From NCBI GenBank assembly GCA_963971285.1, contig OZ020254.1:12958001-13022000 (forward strand): a DNA stretch of 64,000 nucleotides. Direction: 5' to 3'. Shown here one piece after another: positions 55,004-64,000 of this stretch (positions within the stretch are counted from its first letter, which is position 1; each line of letters starts with the position of its first letter). The notes under the pieces are model-generated. The model ran no database searches, was not told the origin of the DNA, and saw only the letters and a list, made by a program, of their open reading frames with translations. This stretch comes from Astropecten irregularis. Its lineage: Eukaryota > Echinodermata > Asteroidea > Paxillosida > Astropectinidae. Position numbers and translations under genes: made by a program.

Positions 55004-55500
55004 ATGGAGACCGCAGTTTCTTCCATGGGTCGAGCACCTTCCTATCACAGTGGCATGAGTTACACCGAGCTATGGAACTCACTTCATTCCGTGTACCATC
55101 CTATGCCGTCCAGCTACATGAGTGATTCCTTATCCGGGGATCACATCAGGCGACAGTTTCCGGAGCCGGCTTCGGCGGTTGGCACTTCCATCGCGACAAC
55201 TGAGACCAGTGGGGTAAGCATGAAGTTCTGCGGCTCGCAAATGAGCAACGACTCCTACATGAGCGAGGGTAGCAGCAGTAGCGCTGGGAGTAACAGCACT
55301 AGCAACGCCAACAAGCAGGAGACTCAACCTCCACCAGGAAAGGCGTCGCAGGACCGGCCCGAGCCCCCTGTAAAGGTTGGCGCGATGACTGATGCCACAG
55401 GAACGAAGAATCTGACGAGACTGCATCCTATCCAACCACCTCTGGAGCAGAATCGCTTCATGATGCAAATGCAACCATCCTTCGATCGTGACCGGTACAG
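55004..55500 (+). CDS. gl: glass exon 1 (coding), disordered N-terminus
   Basis: The exon encodes residues 1-165 plus two bases of codon 166, ending TACAG|GTAAGG. It has [10 protein letters not shown] at the start, Tyr/Ser patches, a Ser-run ([13 protein letters not shown]) and a proline-rich stretch. A good splice acceptor (T-rich tract then GACAAAG) lies 9 bp upstream of the ATG at 54994-54995. The transcript may therefore begin in an earlier noncoding exon. Confidence 0.82.
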
Positions 55501-58500
55501 GTAAGGCAAACTATTTTAAATCTGCCCAAACCACGACTATTCCCGCATAAAGTATATGCCGCGTTTCAGTTAGACTTACACTCCAGTGCAGTGTTGTAGT
55601 ATCAAAATTCGAGTAGGGCCTATACCAAGTTTTCCGAGTACACACAGTGCCGAGTACGGGCCGAATCCGAGTACTTTTTAATCGAGTCCTGGACCAAACA
55701 ACCGAGTTCGAGTTTTTCAGAGTCCGAGTACGGGCCAAGTTCAGGTACAAAGACATCGAGTACATTGTTTAACTATTGCGCCATGCGACAATTAGAGAAC
55801 ATTTTGTGCACAGCCTCCCCCATCTTTTTTCGCCTTGTTAGTTAGAAAATGCTGCGTGCAAATGCAAATGCAGTCCATCCATGGAAAGAAGGTTGCAATT
55901 TATTTCGCTGATATTTTTGTAGTGTTTCATAGGAATAGGACAATACAAAAATATGCACCAGATATACTGCATGCGCTGCATAGAGTCGATAACGCAATAT
56001 ACTCATCATTATTTTTATTATCGAAAATTAATATAAAAAAATCCTAATTTTCTTTCGAGTACTTGCAACCGGGATCGAGTTCGCCGAGTACAATTTGTCA
56101 AGTTCGGGGACGAGTTCGAGTACGAAATTACGAGTACGGGCCAAGTAGCCTACTTGTTTTTTTCCGAGTACTCCTGACCGAGTACGGGCCAAGTAAAGGA
56201 ACCATATGGTCATGTAGTCGCTAGCATATTGGCGAATCAAAAAGAATTTAATCAGCGACACCGTTTTACAACCGTTTGCAAAGGCTTACGACTGTTTTGC
56301 AAATGGTAGCAACTGTTTGCGGAAAAATAGATTGGCAAAGAACATGTTCAAAATTTCTTTGCGACAAAAAAAAAACAGTTTGCAACAACGAAAACTGTTT
56401 ACGAACTTTCTTGCAACCTTTTACGAACCATGGCGAAACCTCAAATTCGCTACGCTCGCAAGCATTAGATGCCCAGGCGAAAGTTATACATTTCAGGTCA
56501 TTATTTTGGCTGATGAGCAGTTTGCAGCAGTTAATTACTTGTTCTGTTAAATATTCGCCATAATAGATCGTCATGCCGAGAAAACAAGGTATAGCAGAGC
56601 AAAGACCCCTAGGAGGACAGGGGAGGTCCACGCCGAGGCCCCGGCTGAGACAGAACGCCACCCCCCTCCCCTCCACTCGCCAACATTCGTCAGAAATTGG
56701 CAAATCCAAAATTCGCAACGTTCGTAACAATTCGCCGCTCAATGAGATACCTGCTTATAAGCAATAATAATAATTGTGTCAGCCCACCTTGCAAAGCTTG
56801 ACTCATTTCAAAAGAGATCATTTATTGGTCGTCGTTTCGTTTATGTTCAGCTTTGACCCACGTCGAGTAGATCCCAAGCTGTATCAGGACAGGGAATGGT
56901 TGACAGTCACCGCAGACAGCGATGCAGCGGACACACTCCTATCCATGAAACGATCAGCCGTGGTCCATCTCAACGCGGATTTGTTCCCCAAGAATCCTCC
57001 ACTGCATCACCTTCGTGGCCGGGACAACTACCACACTGTCTCAATGATGCCTGGTGGTCCATATTACGGCGACTACTGCGAAGAGAATCCGGTGATCAGG
57101 CAGGCTGGGAAGAAGGAGTTGCTTCAGCGCCATGAAGATGACCTGTTACTTTCAGACGGACGAAAAGATGTAAGTCGCATTCAAAAGTAAAGTAGTGAGT
57201 GATGCTCTTGGTTTTGTTGCTCATTATTTAATTTTAATATTAAAGGTATAGTATCATACTTTGGTAAGAAACCAAAACAGAAATGTTCACAGATTAACGT
57301 ATAACTTCTATGTACAGGGTATGAAGATGGTGGTGGTAGAAACATACCGTTAACATTTTTTCCCGCCTGTAAAAATCGTGTATTTATCCAGATATTAGTA
57401 AAACAACGACCGGATATCTTTTTGAAAATTGACCCCCACCATCCTTAAGATCTAACCAAATTTGACTTGTCAACATTCTAGTGTAAAAATGTAAAAACAA
57501 AAACACCGAAATCCCTCTTGTTTGATTATAAAGAAAAAGGTTTCTATACTACCTCCAGAGTAGCAGAGATGCTTCCTATCTATGGCACTGGCGGCATCAG
57601 GAGGTCAAACGCATCCTCTCCTCCGATGAGGGTTATGAGCCTCAGCCATCAACAGCAGCCAATGAATCTACATCTGAGTCTGCAGCCGTTCATCAATCCA
57701 TGGACTACCATGTCATGGAAAGCTACCAACCGAGTACTGGCTACGCCAATGACAATCTTAAAACACTCTCTGCCCATTACAAGACCGGGGAGGTAGGGGG
57801 TAACTTCAGTGACTTCGTGCCCAGTGCACGCTATTACGCCAGGTGAGATGACAAAACAGCTCAGGTATATAGCACCATCCAGCTTTCCCCGTACCGAGAG
57901 AGGGTCTAAATTAAATGGAGCATATAGATTTGCAAGGCCTCCAATAAAACAATTTATTGAGTTTGAGACAGAAAATGGACTGAACAGTTCGTAAACGGTG
58001 CAAACAGTCACCGTGGGAAATCTTGGTTCATTAGATGCTGGGTTTTGTTTTCAAGGAAATCAAGATTAAGTGTCTTTTCCAAAAATCGTTCGTCCGAACG
58101 ATTTTTGCATGGAACAAACATATAGGACACCCTAACTTGAGTTGGTTTATCCCATTTCACTCAAGGTATGACGATGATGCTGGTAGAAACATACCGTTAA
58201 AATATTTCCACCTGAAATGTTGTATTTATCCAGAAAGAGTAAAACAACGACCGAAAACAGTTCTGATCTCGGGATAAGATCGAAACCATTCGTCATGTTT
58301 TATATGAAAAATTGAGTCGGGTTTTCGCTATTTTCTCGTGACTTAGATGTCCGATTGAGCTCAAATTTTCACAGGTTTATTATTTCATGTACAGGTTTTG
58401 ATCAGACAAAGTATATGAGTGCTCATGCGACCTTTATCAATCATGTATTATACCTTTAAGGCATAGAGATGTACTGAGGTGACCGTGTTTTTCCAGATTG

Positions 58501-60518
58501 CTTGAAGCATCTAAAACGGCGTCGACAGAAACTTCAGACCAATAAGACATCAGACCTAAGACTGTTTATGGAGCACTACTTCACAGAACCTAGGCCAAAA
58601 TCTCACTCTTGAAAGACCGGATATAATTTGCATGCATTATGCACTTTCACCCATGATGCTTCCCTTAAGCAAATTATAACTAGCTATCTCCTGTACTTTA
58701 TATGTGAGCTAGTTCAAAAGGACCATGACACCCTAACTTACCCCGCGGAGGCAAGCCTCGAGCGGGTTTGGGAGGAGACCACTTTGACAAGATTGCAGCT
58801 CCCAAAAATAATTTCTTGAACTTAATTCAGTGTACCAACTATAAACCAAACAAAATATGAGGTCTCCTGATGAGAGCATACTAGTCGAAACGTTGAGACC
58901 TAATTGCGAGAAGTGCGAACGATATAGAAGTGCGAAAGTACGAACGATTATTACATAGTGTTTCCGCAAACCGATCCACATACAAATTGTCACCTTGCAA
59001 ATTAAAGCCTCAAATCTTTCTTAAAATATCATTCCATCCATATATCTTAGCTATAATCGTAAGATACAAATAATTATGGGCCAGGCTAAGGATGGATATA
59101 GAGTTAAGTTGAAGCTGGCATTTTCTCTGATTCCGGTTCAGTAAGATTTGATAACTGTCCAGTTGTTCCTCTTTCTGATGAGAATGCATTCTTGTGATAC
59201 ATTCAGATCGAATGGAGACGGCACACCCAGTGACATCCCCACTGCACTGTGGAATGTGAATGCGCCACTGTCAATGCCCAGCCAGCAACCGTACGCCGTA
59301 GCCGTCGGTTGCGCCAGTGGTTCTCCCGGGTGGCCTGTCACCAAGACGAGCTGGGGCGGATCCCTCGCCGAGAACAACCAAGAGAAGAAGGGCAATGGCG
59401 ACGTGAACTCCAACATCGCCTCCCAGAGCCACCAGTGTAAGATATGCGGCAAGACATGCACCCGACCCAGCAGCCTGAGGACCCACATGCGAAGCCACTA
59501 CGGGGAAAAGCCGTATTTGTGTCAGCTTTGCGGGAAAACATTCACCCAGGCCTCCAACCTGAGGGCTCACGTTCGCATCCACAGCGGGGAAAAACCCTTC
59601 AAGTGCGGAGTGTGCCACCGCACTTTCTCACAGGTATGAGTTCTATCTTCAGTCTGATCTATACAGCCATAGAAGCGGGACTAACAAAATAACTGAAATA
59701 TTGTTTATGCCTTCCACATCCATAGCCTATTTTGAGGTCAACACCGCCATTCAAAACAATTTGAGTTTTGTTGTTTTTAAGGTAGAATCATACTTTGGTA
59801 ACTTCGAGACCAAAACAGAAATGTTCACAGATTTACGTATAATTTACAGGGCATGAAGATGGTGGTAGAGGAAACCTACCGTTAACATTTTACCGCCTGA
59901 AACAGTGTGTTTATCCAGAAATTAGTAAAACAACGACCGAAAATCCTTTTGATCTTTTAAAAGATCAAAAATAAAAGAGAAAAGACGTAAGAAATACTGT
60001 GGCCGTTTTTCACCGTTTTCTCAAAAAGTGGGCACCGTATGAAACTGAAATTTAAAAATGACTGTTACTGTATCTTCCTTGATATTTGTGCCCATGCATC
60101 TGCATTTCTTTGACAATAACCAAAGTATGATATTACCTTTAACAAACATTTCCCTACTTTAAAACGTTGGTAATTATTAGCAGGTTTGTTTTGTAGGATT
60201 CCGTTAACCTGAACTACACATATCAGACTTGAATTAGTAGTACTTTCTCTGTCTATTCAGAGTTCCTCCGAGAAAACCCACATGCGGACACACACAGGTG
60301 AGAGGCCCTACACCTGTGTGTTCTGTTCCAAGTCCTTCTCGGATAGTTCCACCCTGAGCAACCACCGCCGGACGCACACGGGTGAGAAGCCGTACCAATG
60401 CCAGATCTGCTGCCGGCCGTTCAGCCAGTCCGGTAACCTCAACCGTCACATGAGGATACATCAGAGGAAATGGACCGGGCAGTCAGCGATGGAAGCACGG
60501 GCTAAGAGCTCCGCGTGA
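55004..60518 (+). CDS. gl: Glass-type zinc-finger transcription factor, five exons
   Basis: The coding exons are 55004-55500, 56851-57169, 57559-57842, 59207-59633 and 60261-60518. Every junction is GT-AG and in phase (2, 0, 2, 0), giving 595 codons with the stop, or 594 residues. Drosophila Glass is about 604 residues with five C-terminal fingers. Here five C2H2 fingers occupy about residues 444-464, 472-492, 500-520, 528-548 and 556-576. The last ones carry KSFSDSSTL and [16 protein letters not shown], close to the Glass signature KSFSDSSTL / [14 protein letters not shown]. The first 440 residues are Ser/Pro-rich and likely disordered, with regulatory roles inferred. Glass binds DNA through its C-terminal fingers and drives photoreceptor differentiation. 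The start is the first ATG after an in-frame stop at 54953. Introns 2, 3 and 4 contain miniature transposons. Confidence 0.88.
55590..56200. repeat. Repeat rich in CGAGTACGGGCCAAGT, glass intron 1
   Basis: CGAGTACGGGCC occurs at about 55652, 55726, 56133 and 56180, with many GAGTTCGAGT words on both flanks of an AT-rich core. It is probably a diverged MITE. Confidence 0.5.
56262..56545. repeat. GTTTGCAA-rich repeat, glass intron 1
   Basis: Words such as CAACTGTTTGC and TTTACGAAC recur. TTATTTTGGCTGATGAGCAG is shared with 24453-24472, so it is a dispersed repeat. Confidence 0.45.
56851..57169 (+). CDS. gl: glass exon 2
   Basis: The acceptor is TTATGTTCAG and the donor GAT|GTAAGT. The first base completes the AG|C serine codon left by exon 1, and the exon ends in phase 0 at residue 272. 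It reads [16 protein letters not shown] and later [15 protein letters not shown]. No named domain is visible. It belongs to the long region before the fingers. Confidence 0.82.
57240..57428. mobile_element. TTAA family-1 MITE fragment in glass intron 2
   Basis: TTAAAGGTATAGTATCATAC to AAAACAACGACCGGATATC. Left half only. Confidence 0.8.
57559..57842 (+). CDS. gl: glass exon 3
   Basis: The acceptor is CTACCTCCAG and the donor GCCAG|GTGAGA. It enters in phase 0 and exits with two bases of codon 367. In this frame it reads [18 protein letters not shown], then an acidic, Ser/Thr-rich stretch and [14 protein letters not shown] longer open frame overlaps in a different phase but does not join its neighbours; this frame joins both sides cleanly. 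Confidence 0.78.
57911..58459. mobile_element. Family-2 MITE with family-1 core in glass intron 3
   Basis: TTAAATGGAGCATATAGATT to CATGTATTATACCTTTAA is family 2. The middle (about 58130-58270: ACATACCGTTAAAATATTTC, CATCC..AAACAACGACCG) is family 1. Confidence 0.75.
59207..59633 (+). CDS. gl: glass exon 4, fingers 1, 2 and half of 3
   Basis: The acceptor is GATACATTCAG; the first base completes AG|A (Arg). The exon holds residues 367-509. It carries finger 1 ([21 protein letters not shown]), finger 2 and the cysteine half of finger 3, joined by typical (Y/S)GEKP(Y/F) linkers. The exon stops in phase 0 at CACAG|GTATGA, splitting finger 3 at the same FSQ|SSS point of the Glass alignment. Confidence 0.93.
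59777..60142. mobile_element. TTAA family-1 MITE copy in glass intron 4
   Basis: TTAAGGTAGAATCATACTTT to CCAAAGTATGATATTACC TTTAA, near complete, with the central palindrome. Confidence 0.85.
60261..60518 (+). CDS. gl: glass exon 5, rest of finger 3, fingers 4 and 5, stop
   Basis: The acceptor is GTCTATTCAG, phase 0. It begins [17 protein letters not shown], then finger 4 with KSFSDSSTL and finger 5 with [14 protein letters not shown]. It ends after a short basic tail (MEARAKSSA) at a TGA in 60516-60518. The spacing and the [17 protein letters not shown] residues are the most Glass-specific part of the protein. Confidence 0.94.
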   Translation, partial: SSSEKTHMRTHTGERPYTCVFCSKSFSDSSTLSNHRRTHTGEKPYQCQICCRPFSQSGNLNRHMRIHQRKWTGQSAMEARAKSSA

Positions 60519-60714
60519 CCCGGTGTGAGTGTGATGTGTGGCACCTCTCATCTCACGGTATAGCTACCAAGATACAGATACAAGTTGACCCTACTCTTCA
60601 CAGGGAGAAGAAGATGTATTAATAGTTATCTGCAAAAACCTGGTTACCTCGTGTTCTTTGTTCAGGCATTTGTATAAAAAAGAATCGCTAATATAAAAAT
60701 ACATGTAAAATGTG

Positions 60715-61050
60715 GGGTGGCTGGTGTGTCGACTGTCGAACTCAATGTCTTGTGGTCAATCTACAGATTGTGGGTTCGAATCCAGCCATGGGCTAGTGGT
60801 ACTTGCGTCCTTGGGCAAGATGCTTTGTCACATATTGCTCCTCTTCACCCAGGTGTAAATGGGTACCTGCGGGGGTAGAGATGGCTTTGTGGTTTGATTA
60901 GCCTCTGTGCGCCCTATAGTAGCCAGGGCTGTATACTCCCCAGGGAGATGGTTTCAGGAATGTAAATTATGGCATGATGACCAGGGATAATGATAATGTA
61001 TACAGCAAACTTTGATCGTCTTGGAAAGGCGCTTTATAAATGCCCGTTAT
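60715..61050 (+). mobile_element. tRNA-derived SINE type C, complete
   Basis: B-box GTGGGTTCGAATCC, a conserved body (CCTTGGGCAAGATGCTTTGT, CACCCAGGTGTAAATGGGTA) and a LINE-like tail GGCGCTTTATAAATGCCCG. It lies in the likely glass 3' UTR. Confidence 0.75.
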
Positions 61051-61244
61051 TATCTTAGATTTGTCAAGGCTCCGCATATAGTTACTGAGTCTAGAAACTT
61101 GGACAAAATTTACCATGTAAACTGCACATACATTTCACAGTTGAGTTGTACACAAGACAAGTATAGCTAAAAAGCTGTCAGTACTGTTGTGTGATATTAT
61201 GAATAATATTAATAACATTTTTTCTTAAAGACACGATAAACTCA

Positions 61245-61250
61245 AATAAA
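61245..61250 (+). promoter_or_regulatory. Possible glass polyadenylation signal
   Basis: An AATAAA lies about 730 bp after the glass stop in AT-rich DNA. It would give a 3' UTR containing a tRNA-derived SINE (60715-61040). Other AT-rich signals could serve instead, so this is only a candidate. Confidence 0.3.
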
Positions 61251-61255
61251 AGACT

Positions 61256-61799
61256 TTATGAATATTTATGAATATGAACATATATATGACAATCAAAATT
61301 GTAGTAAAAGTAAAAGAAAATGTGAAAGAAAATCAAGGCTATGAAAGCCTGTGAGCCGAGTGGGGGCAGTATAAATTATTTATTGAAGCTATTAATATTT
61401 CAACGACGTATTCTTTATTTGGGTCATGCAACCAAAAACATAAGAAATAACCCATGACCATGTTGATTTGGCTCACAGCACATGCTTACTTTTTAATTGT
61501 TATATTTAACAACCTTTACTGCAAGTACACATACATGTATAGGCACATTGCAAATGTCATTATAAATGTCCAGATAATGCATAGCATAAGCAACAACGGA
61601 GGAAGGAAGATTAAAATATAATATTAAATTGTTTGTCCACTGAATTAATTGCCTGTAACTCTACAGGCTTTTCAAGGTACTTAACAACTTCTACTTGTTC
61701 ATAGCTGCACACATGTTGGTATCATGTATCTTAATCAATACAATTAACATGATTCTTCAAACAATTTAATTTAATTTTTGTTTAAATTCTGCACTTGCG
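61256..61799. other. AT-rich, nothing recognised
   Basis: Downstream of glass; no frame or repeat found. Confidence 0.5.
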
Positions 61800-62164
61800 T
61801 TAAAGGTAGCATCATACTTTGGTTTTTGTCAAAGAAGTTCAGATTCATGGGCAAATATATCAAGGACGATACAGTCACAGTCACCTGTGAAAATTCCAGT
61901 CCAATACGGTGCCCGCTTTGTGAGAAAATTTTGAAAAAAGGCCACAGTATTCCATAAGTCTTTTCTCTTTTTTTTGTTATCTTTTAAAAGATCAAAAAGA
62001 TTTTCTGTCGTTGTTTGACTAATTTCTGGATTAATACACCATTTCAGGCGGAAATATTTTAACGGTAGGTTTATACCAGCACCATCTTCATACCCTGAAA
62101 TTTATACATAAATCTGTTAACATTTCTGTTTCGGTTTCTTACCAAAGTATGATACTACCTTTAA
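61800..62164. mobile_element. TTAA family-1 MITE copy downstream of glass
   Basis: TTAAAGGTAGCATCATAC to CCAAAGTATGATACTACC TTTAA, near complete. Confidence 0.86.
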
Positions 62165-63009
62165 TGCAATGTAAAAGAGAATTTTCATTGTTAAATGTAG
62201 GCACATTTTGAAAAACAAGAAAGCTTGGCTTATTATTCTTATCTTCTCATCTACTGTGCAAATTGCACACCATATAACATGTTTGACCACACATGCAAAA
62301 TATACATGCCTTTTTCTGATTACATGTTGCTTTTTTGTCTGATGCAATTTATGTTTACTATGTTTACTATATGTAGGCAACGCACAGTATACTAGATGCA
62401 TGAAAATATTATGTGTTAATCAAGAACAGTGCAATTCAAGAATTAGTATTCAAATTGTATAACAGTGATGTGGCTACTTATAATTTCACCAATCATTTTA
62501 ATTAAAAAGCACATATCTTGTTGTAATTATGAAGAACACTCATATAACTACTTCATGTATGTTAACAACTGGACCTTAGTTAATATTGCCATTTAGTTTT
62601 TGTTCAATTTGTTTTGAAATTCCATATGGTCTTGAGACATGGTGCATAGTATCAATTCAATTCCTGTTTTTGTGTATGTTTGTTTAATATTGGTTTGTTT
62701 TTATTTATTTTATTTTTTCAATTAATTCTACTTGCATTTCTCTAATACTTTGAGCATTCATACAGCATAATATGCCACTTTTAGTGGGCCATATTCCACA
62801 AATTGATGAACGTTATGGTAAGTCACGTATATCATTAATTGTATCATTCATTACAATTTATGTACATGTATTAAAGTGAGAAACACCATGTACAACTGCA
62901 CAGACTGAAAACTCATAAAAAAAGGATTTTTCTGCAGCTGTTAAGTCAGAGATGTAATTGGCCTATGTCAACTGTGTCTAGACACAATGTACTAACTACT
63001 TATAGTCAT
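62165..63009. other. AT-rich, nothing recognised
   Basis: T- and A-rich sequence with no supported gene. It could be intergenic or a long 3' UTR. Confidence 0.5.
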
Positions 63010-63280
63010 TTGTGCACTATGGGCATTTACGAAACTCAGGCTCAGGCTCAGGCTCAGGCTCAGACTCAGGCTCAGGCTCCAGCACTGACAATCCATGTGC
63101 TGAAAATATAGCTTGTGGGTTTTTCATTGAAGCTGAAACTCTGTTTCCCATTTCAAACCAGAGAATTTATCTTAGAACTGCAACCAAAAGCCTCTATTTT
63201 GGTGCCTGCTATTGTAGAATGGATTCATGAAATGGAGCCCGAGCCGAGCCCGAGCCTCTGTTTCATAAACGGTAAAACAT
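63010..63280. mobile_element. MITE with TTTACGAAACTCAGGCTC end and hexamer array
   Basis: The left end has a (CTCAGG) hexamer run at 63027-63078. The right end is GAGCCTCTGTTTCATAAACG. Related copies: 4213-4413 and a fragment at 22490-22545 (TGCTGAAAATATAG shared). The hexamer run makes the Ser-Gly repeat of an open frame, which is not a gene. Confidence 0.65.
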
Positions 63281-63416
63281 AGGTGGTATATGCTGATTCT
63301 GTGCTTATTGTTTATAGGCTGATCAATCCACAACATACATGTAAGGCCAAGGAAAAATGATAAATGTCAATATTCCACAGGTGGATTTAGGATTGGCAGA
63401 ACTGGTGGGTAGTACA

Positions 63417-64000
63417 TTAAAGCAGAGCGTACACTGTCAACATTTTAGGTAACAATCTCAGTTACATGTTGACCAGGTACCATGTTGCTGAAAATGTTGT
63501 ACACAGAGCAAAACGAGTTTGGTAATATGTTGCCCAACTGTCCGGCGCTCAGATGTTGCTGGAAGAATGGAAATGCATTTATTTCACGGACATGTTGCCA
63601 CTATTAACCCATCAGGAGTAGGCTTTAGGTCATCTGACACAGGGCCTGTTTGTTTAATGCACAAGATCACTGATCTAGCTGATCTAGATAACATTTTAGT
63701 GTACCCTGCAAAGGAAGTGGATCCGCAGATCTGGGATCCTGTGCGTTGAACAAACAGGCCCTCAGTGTGATCATGCAATTTGGACAAAATGGCAGCTACG
63801 GAGTTATCTAAAACAACATAAAAAACCTAATCAGTTTATGGGTAGCATGTTCCCCTCTGTGGGATGTCGCATGCAAACAAGACAAGACTAAAAAGAAAGT
63901 TGCAATGGCAAGATATATGCCAGATTCTCATTACCTCAGCAACATCTCGGTAACATGTTGGCCAAATGTTGCTAGTGTACACAGGGCGCAAAGTCTTGTT
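63417..64000. mobile_element. MITE with AAAGCAGAGCGTACACT ends, runs off the window
   Basis: It starts TTAAAGCAGAGCGTACACTG and has the same AACATGTTG and GTACACAGAG motifs as 50674-50964. It is enlarged by a nested element at 63642-63761. The right end lies beyond base 64000. Confidence 0.68.
63642..63761. mobile_element. Nested mini-element with GGGCCTGTTTGTT ends
   Basis: GGGCCTGTTTGTTTAA and TTGAACAAACAGGCCC are inverted ends of a 120-bp insert within the larger element at 63417. The inside has GATCTAG and GGATCC palindromes. Confidence 0.75.

Noticed and set aside
63012-63230. Ser-Gly repeat frame as a gene
   Set aside because: It is the translation of a (CTCAGG) hexamer run in a MITE that recurs at 4213 and 22490.

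Overview
The window is nuclear DNA from an invertebrate animal, most likely a marine deuterostome such as an echinoderm, hemichordate or lancelet. The reasons are spliced genes with GT-AG introns, a glass-type eye zinc-finger gene (a family vertebrates are thought to have lost), a rhotekin gene, tRNA-derived SINEs, ACATGT-rich simple repeats and very dense miniature transposons. The species cannot be named from the sequence alone.

Layout. The left two thirds belong to a rhotekin gene on the minus strand. Four exons are well supported (30081-29965, 6487-6196, 4520-4467, 262-142), and their phases and order agree with rhotekin. They encode the N-terminal leader, the Rho-binding HR1 region and the start of the anillin-homology region; the PH domain must lie left of the window. 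A possible first coding exon sits at 47018-46860. The 23.5 kb intron between 29965 and 6487 carries a whole-looking LTR retrotransposon (14168-22284). It is a Gmr1-like Ty3/gypsy element with 1582-bp LTRs, a 5-bp AATGC target duplication, a proline-type primer site, separate gag and pol frames, and integrase placed before reverse transcriptase. A second LTR element (31570-34290; 682-bp LTRs, GGCCT duplication, tryptophan-type primer site) is broken inside and resembles the CsRn1 group.

From 55004 to 60518 on the plus strand lies a five-exon glass-type gene of 594 codons with five C-terminal C2H2 fingers. Rhotekin and glass point away from each other. The roughly 8 kb between the proposed rhotekin start and the glass start holds tandem repeats and many copies of one TTAA-flanked miniature transposon, which also occurs in three glass introns and next to the glass start.

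The rest is transposon debris: at least ten miniature inverted-repeat families (three with clear 8-bp hAT-type duplications), a Tigger/pogo-like element, a foldback-like element, three tRNA-SINE types, and a CR1/L2-like LINE tail. No RNA gene, CRISPR array or bacterial system was found. The two host genes are not known to act together. Rhotekin is a Rho-GTPase effector at the cytoskeleton; glass is a nuclear transcription factor of photoreceptor development.
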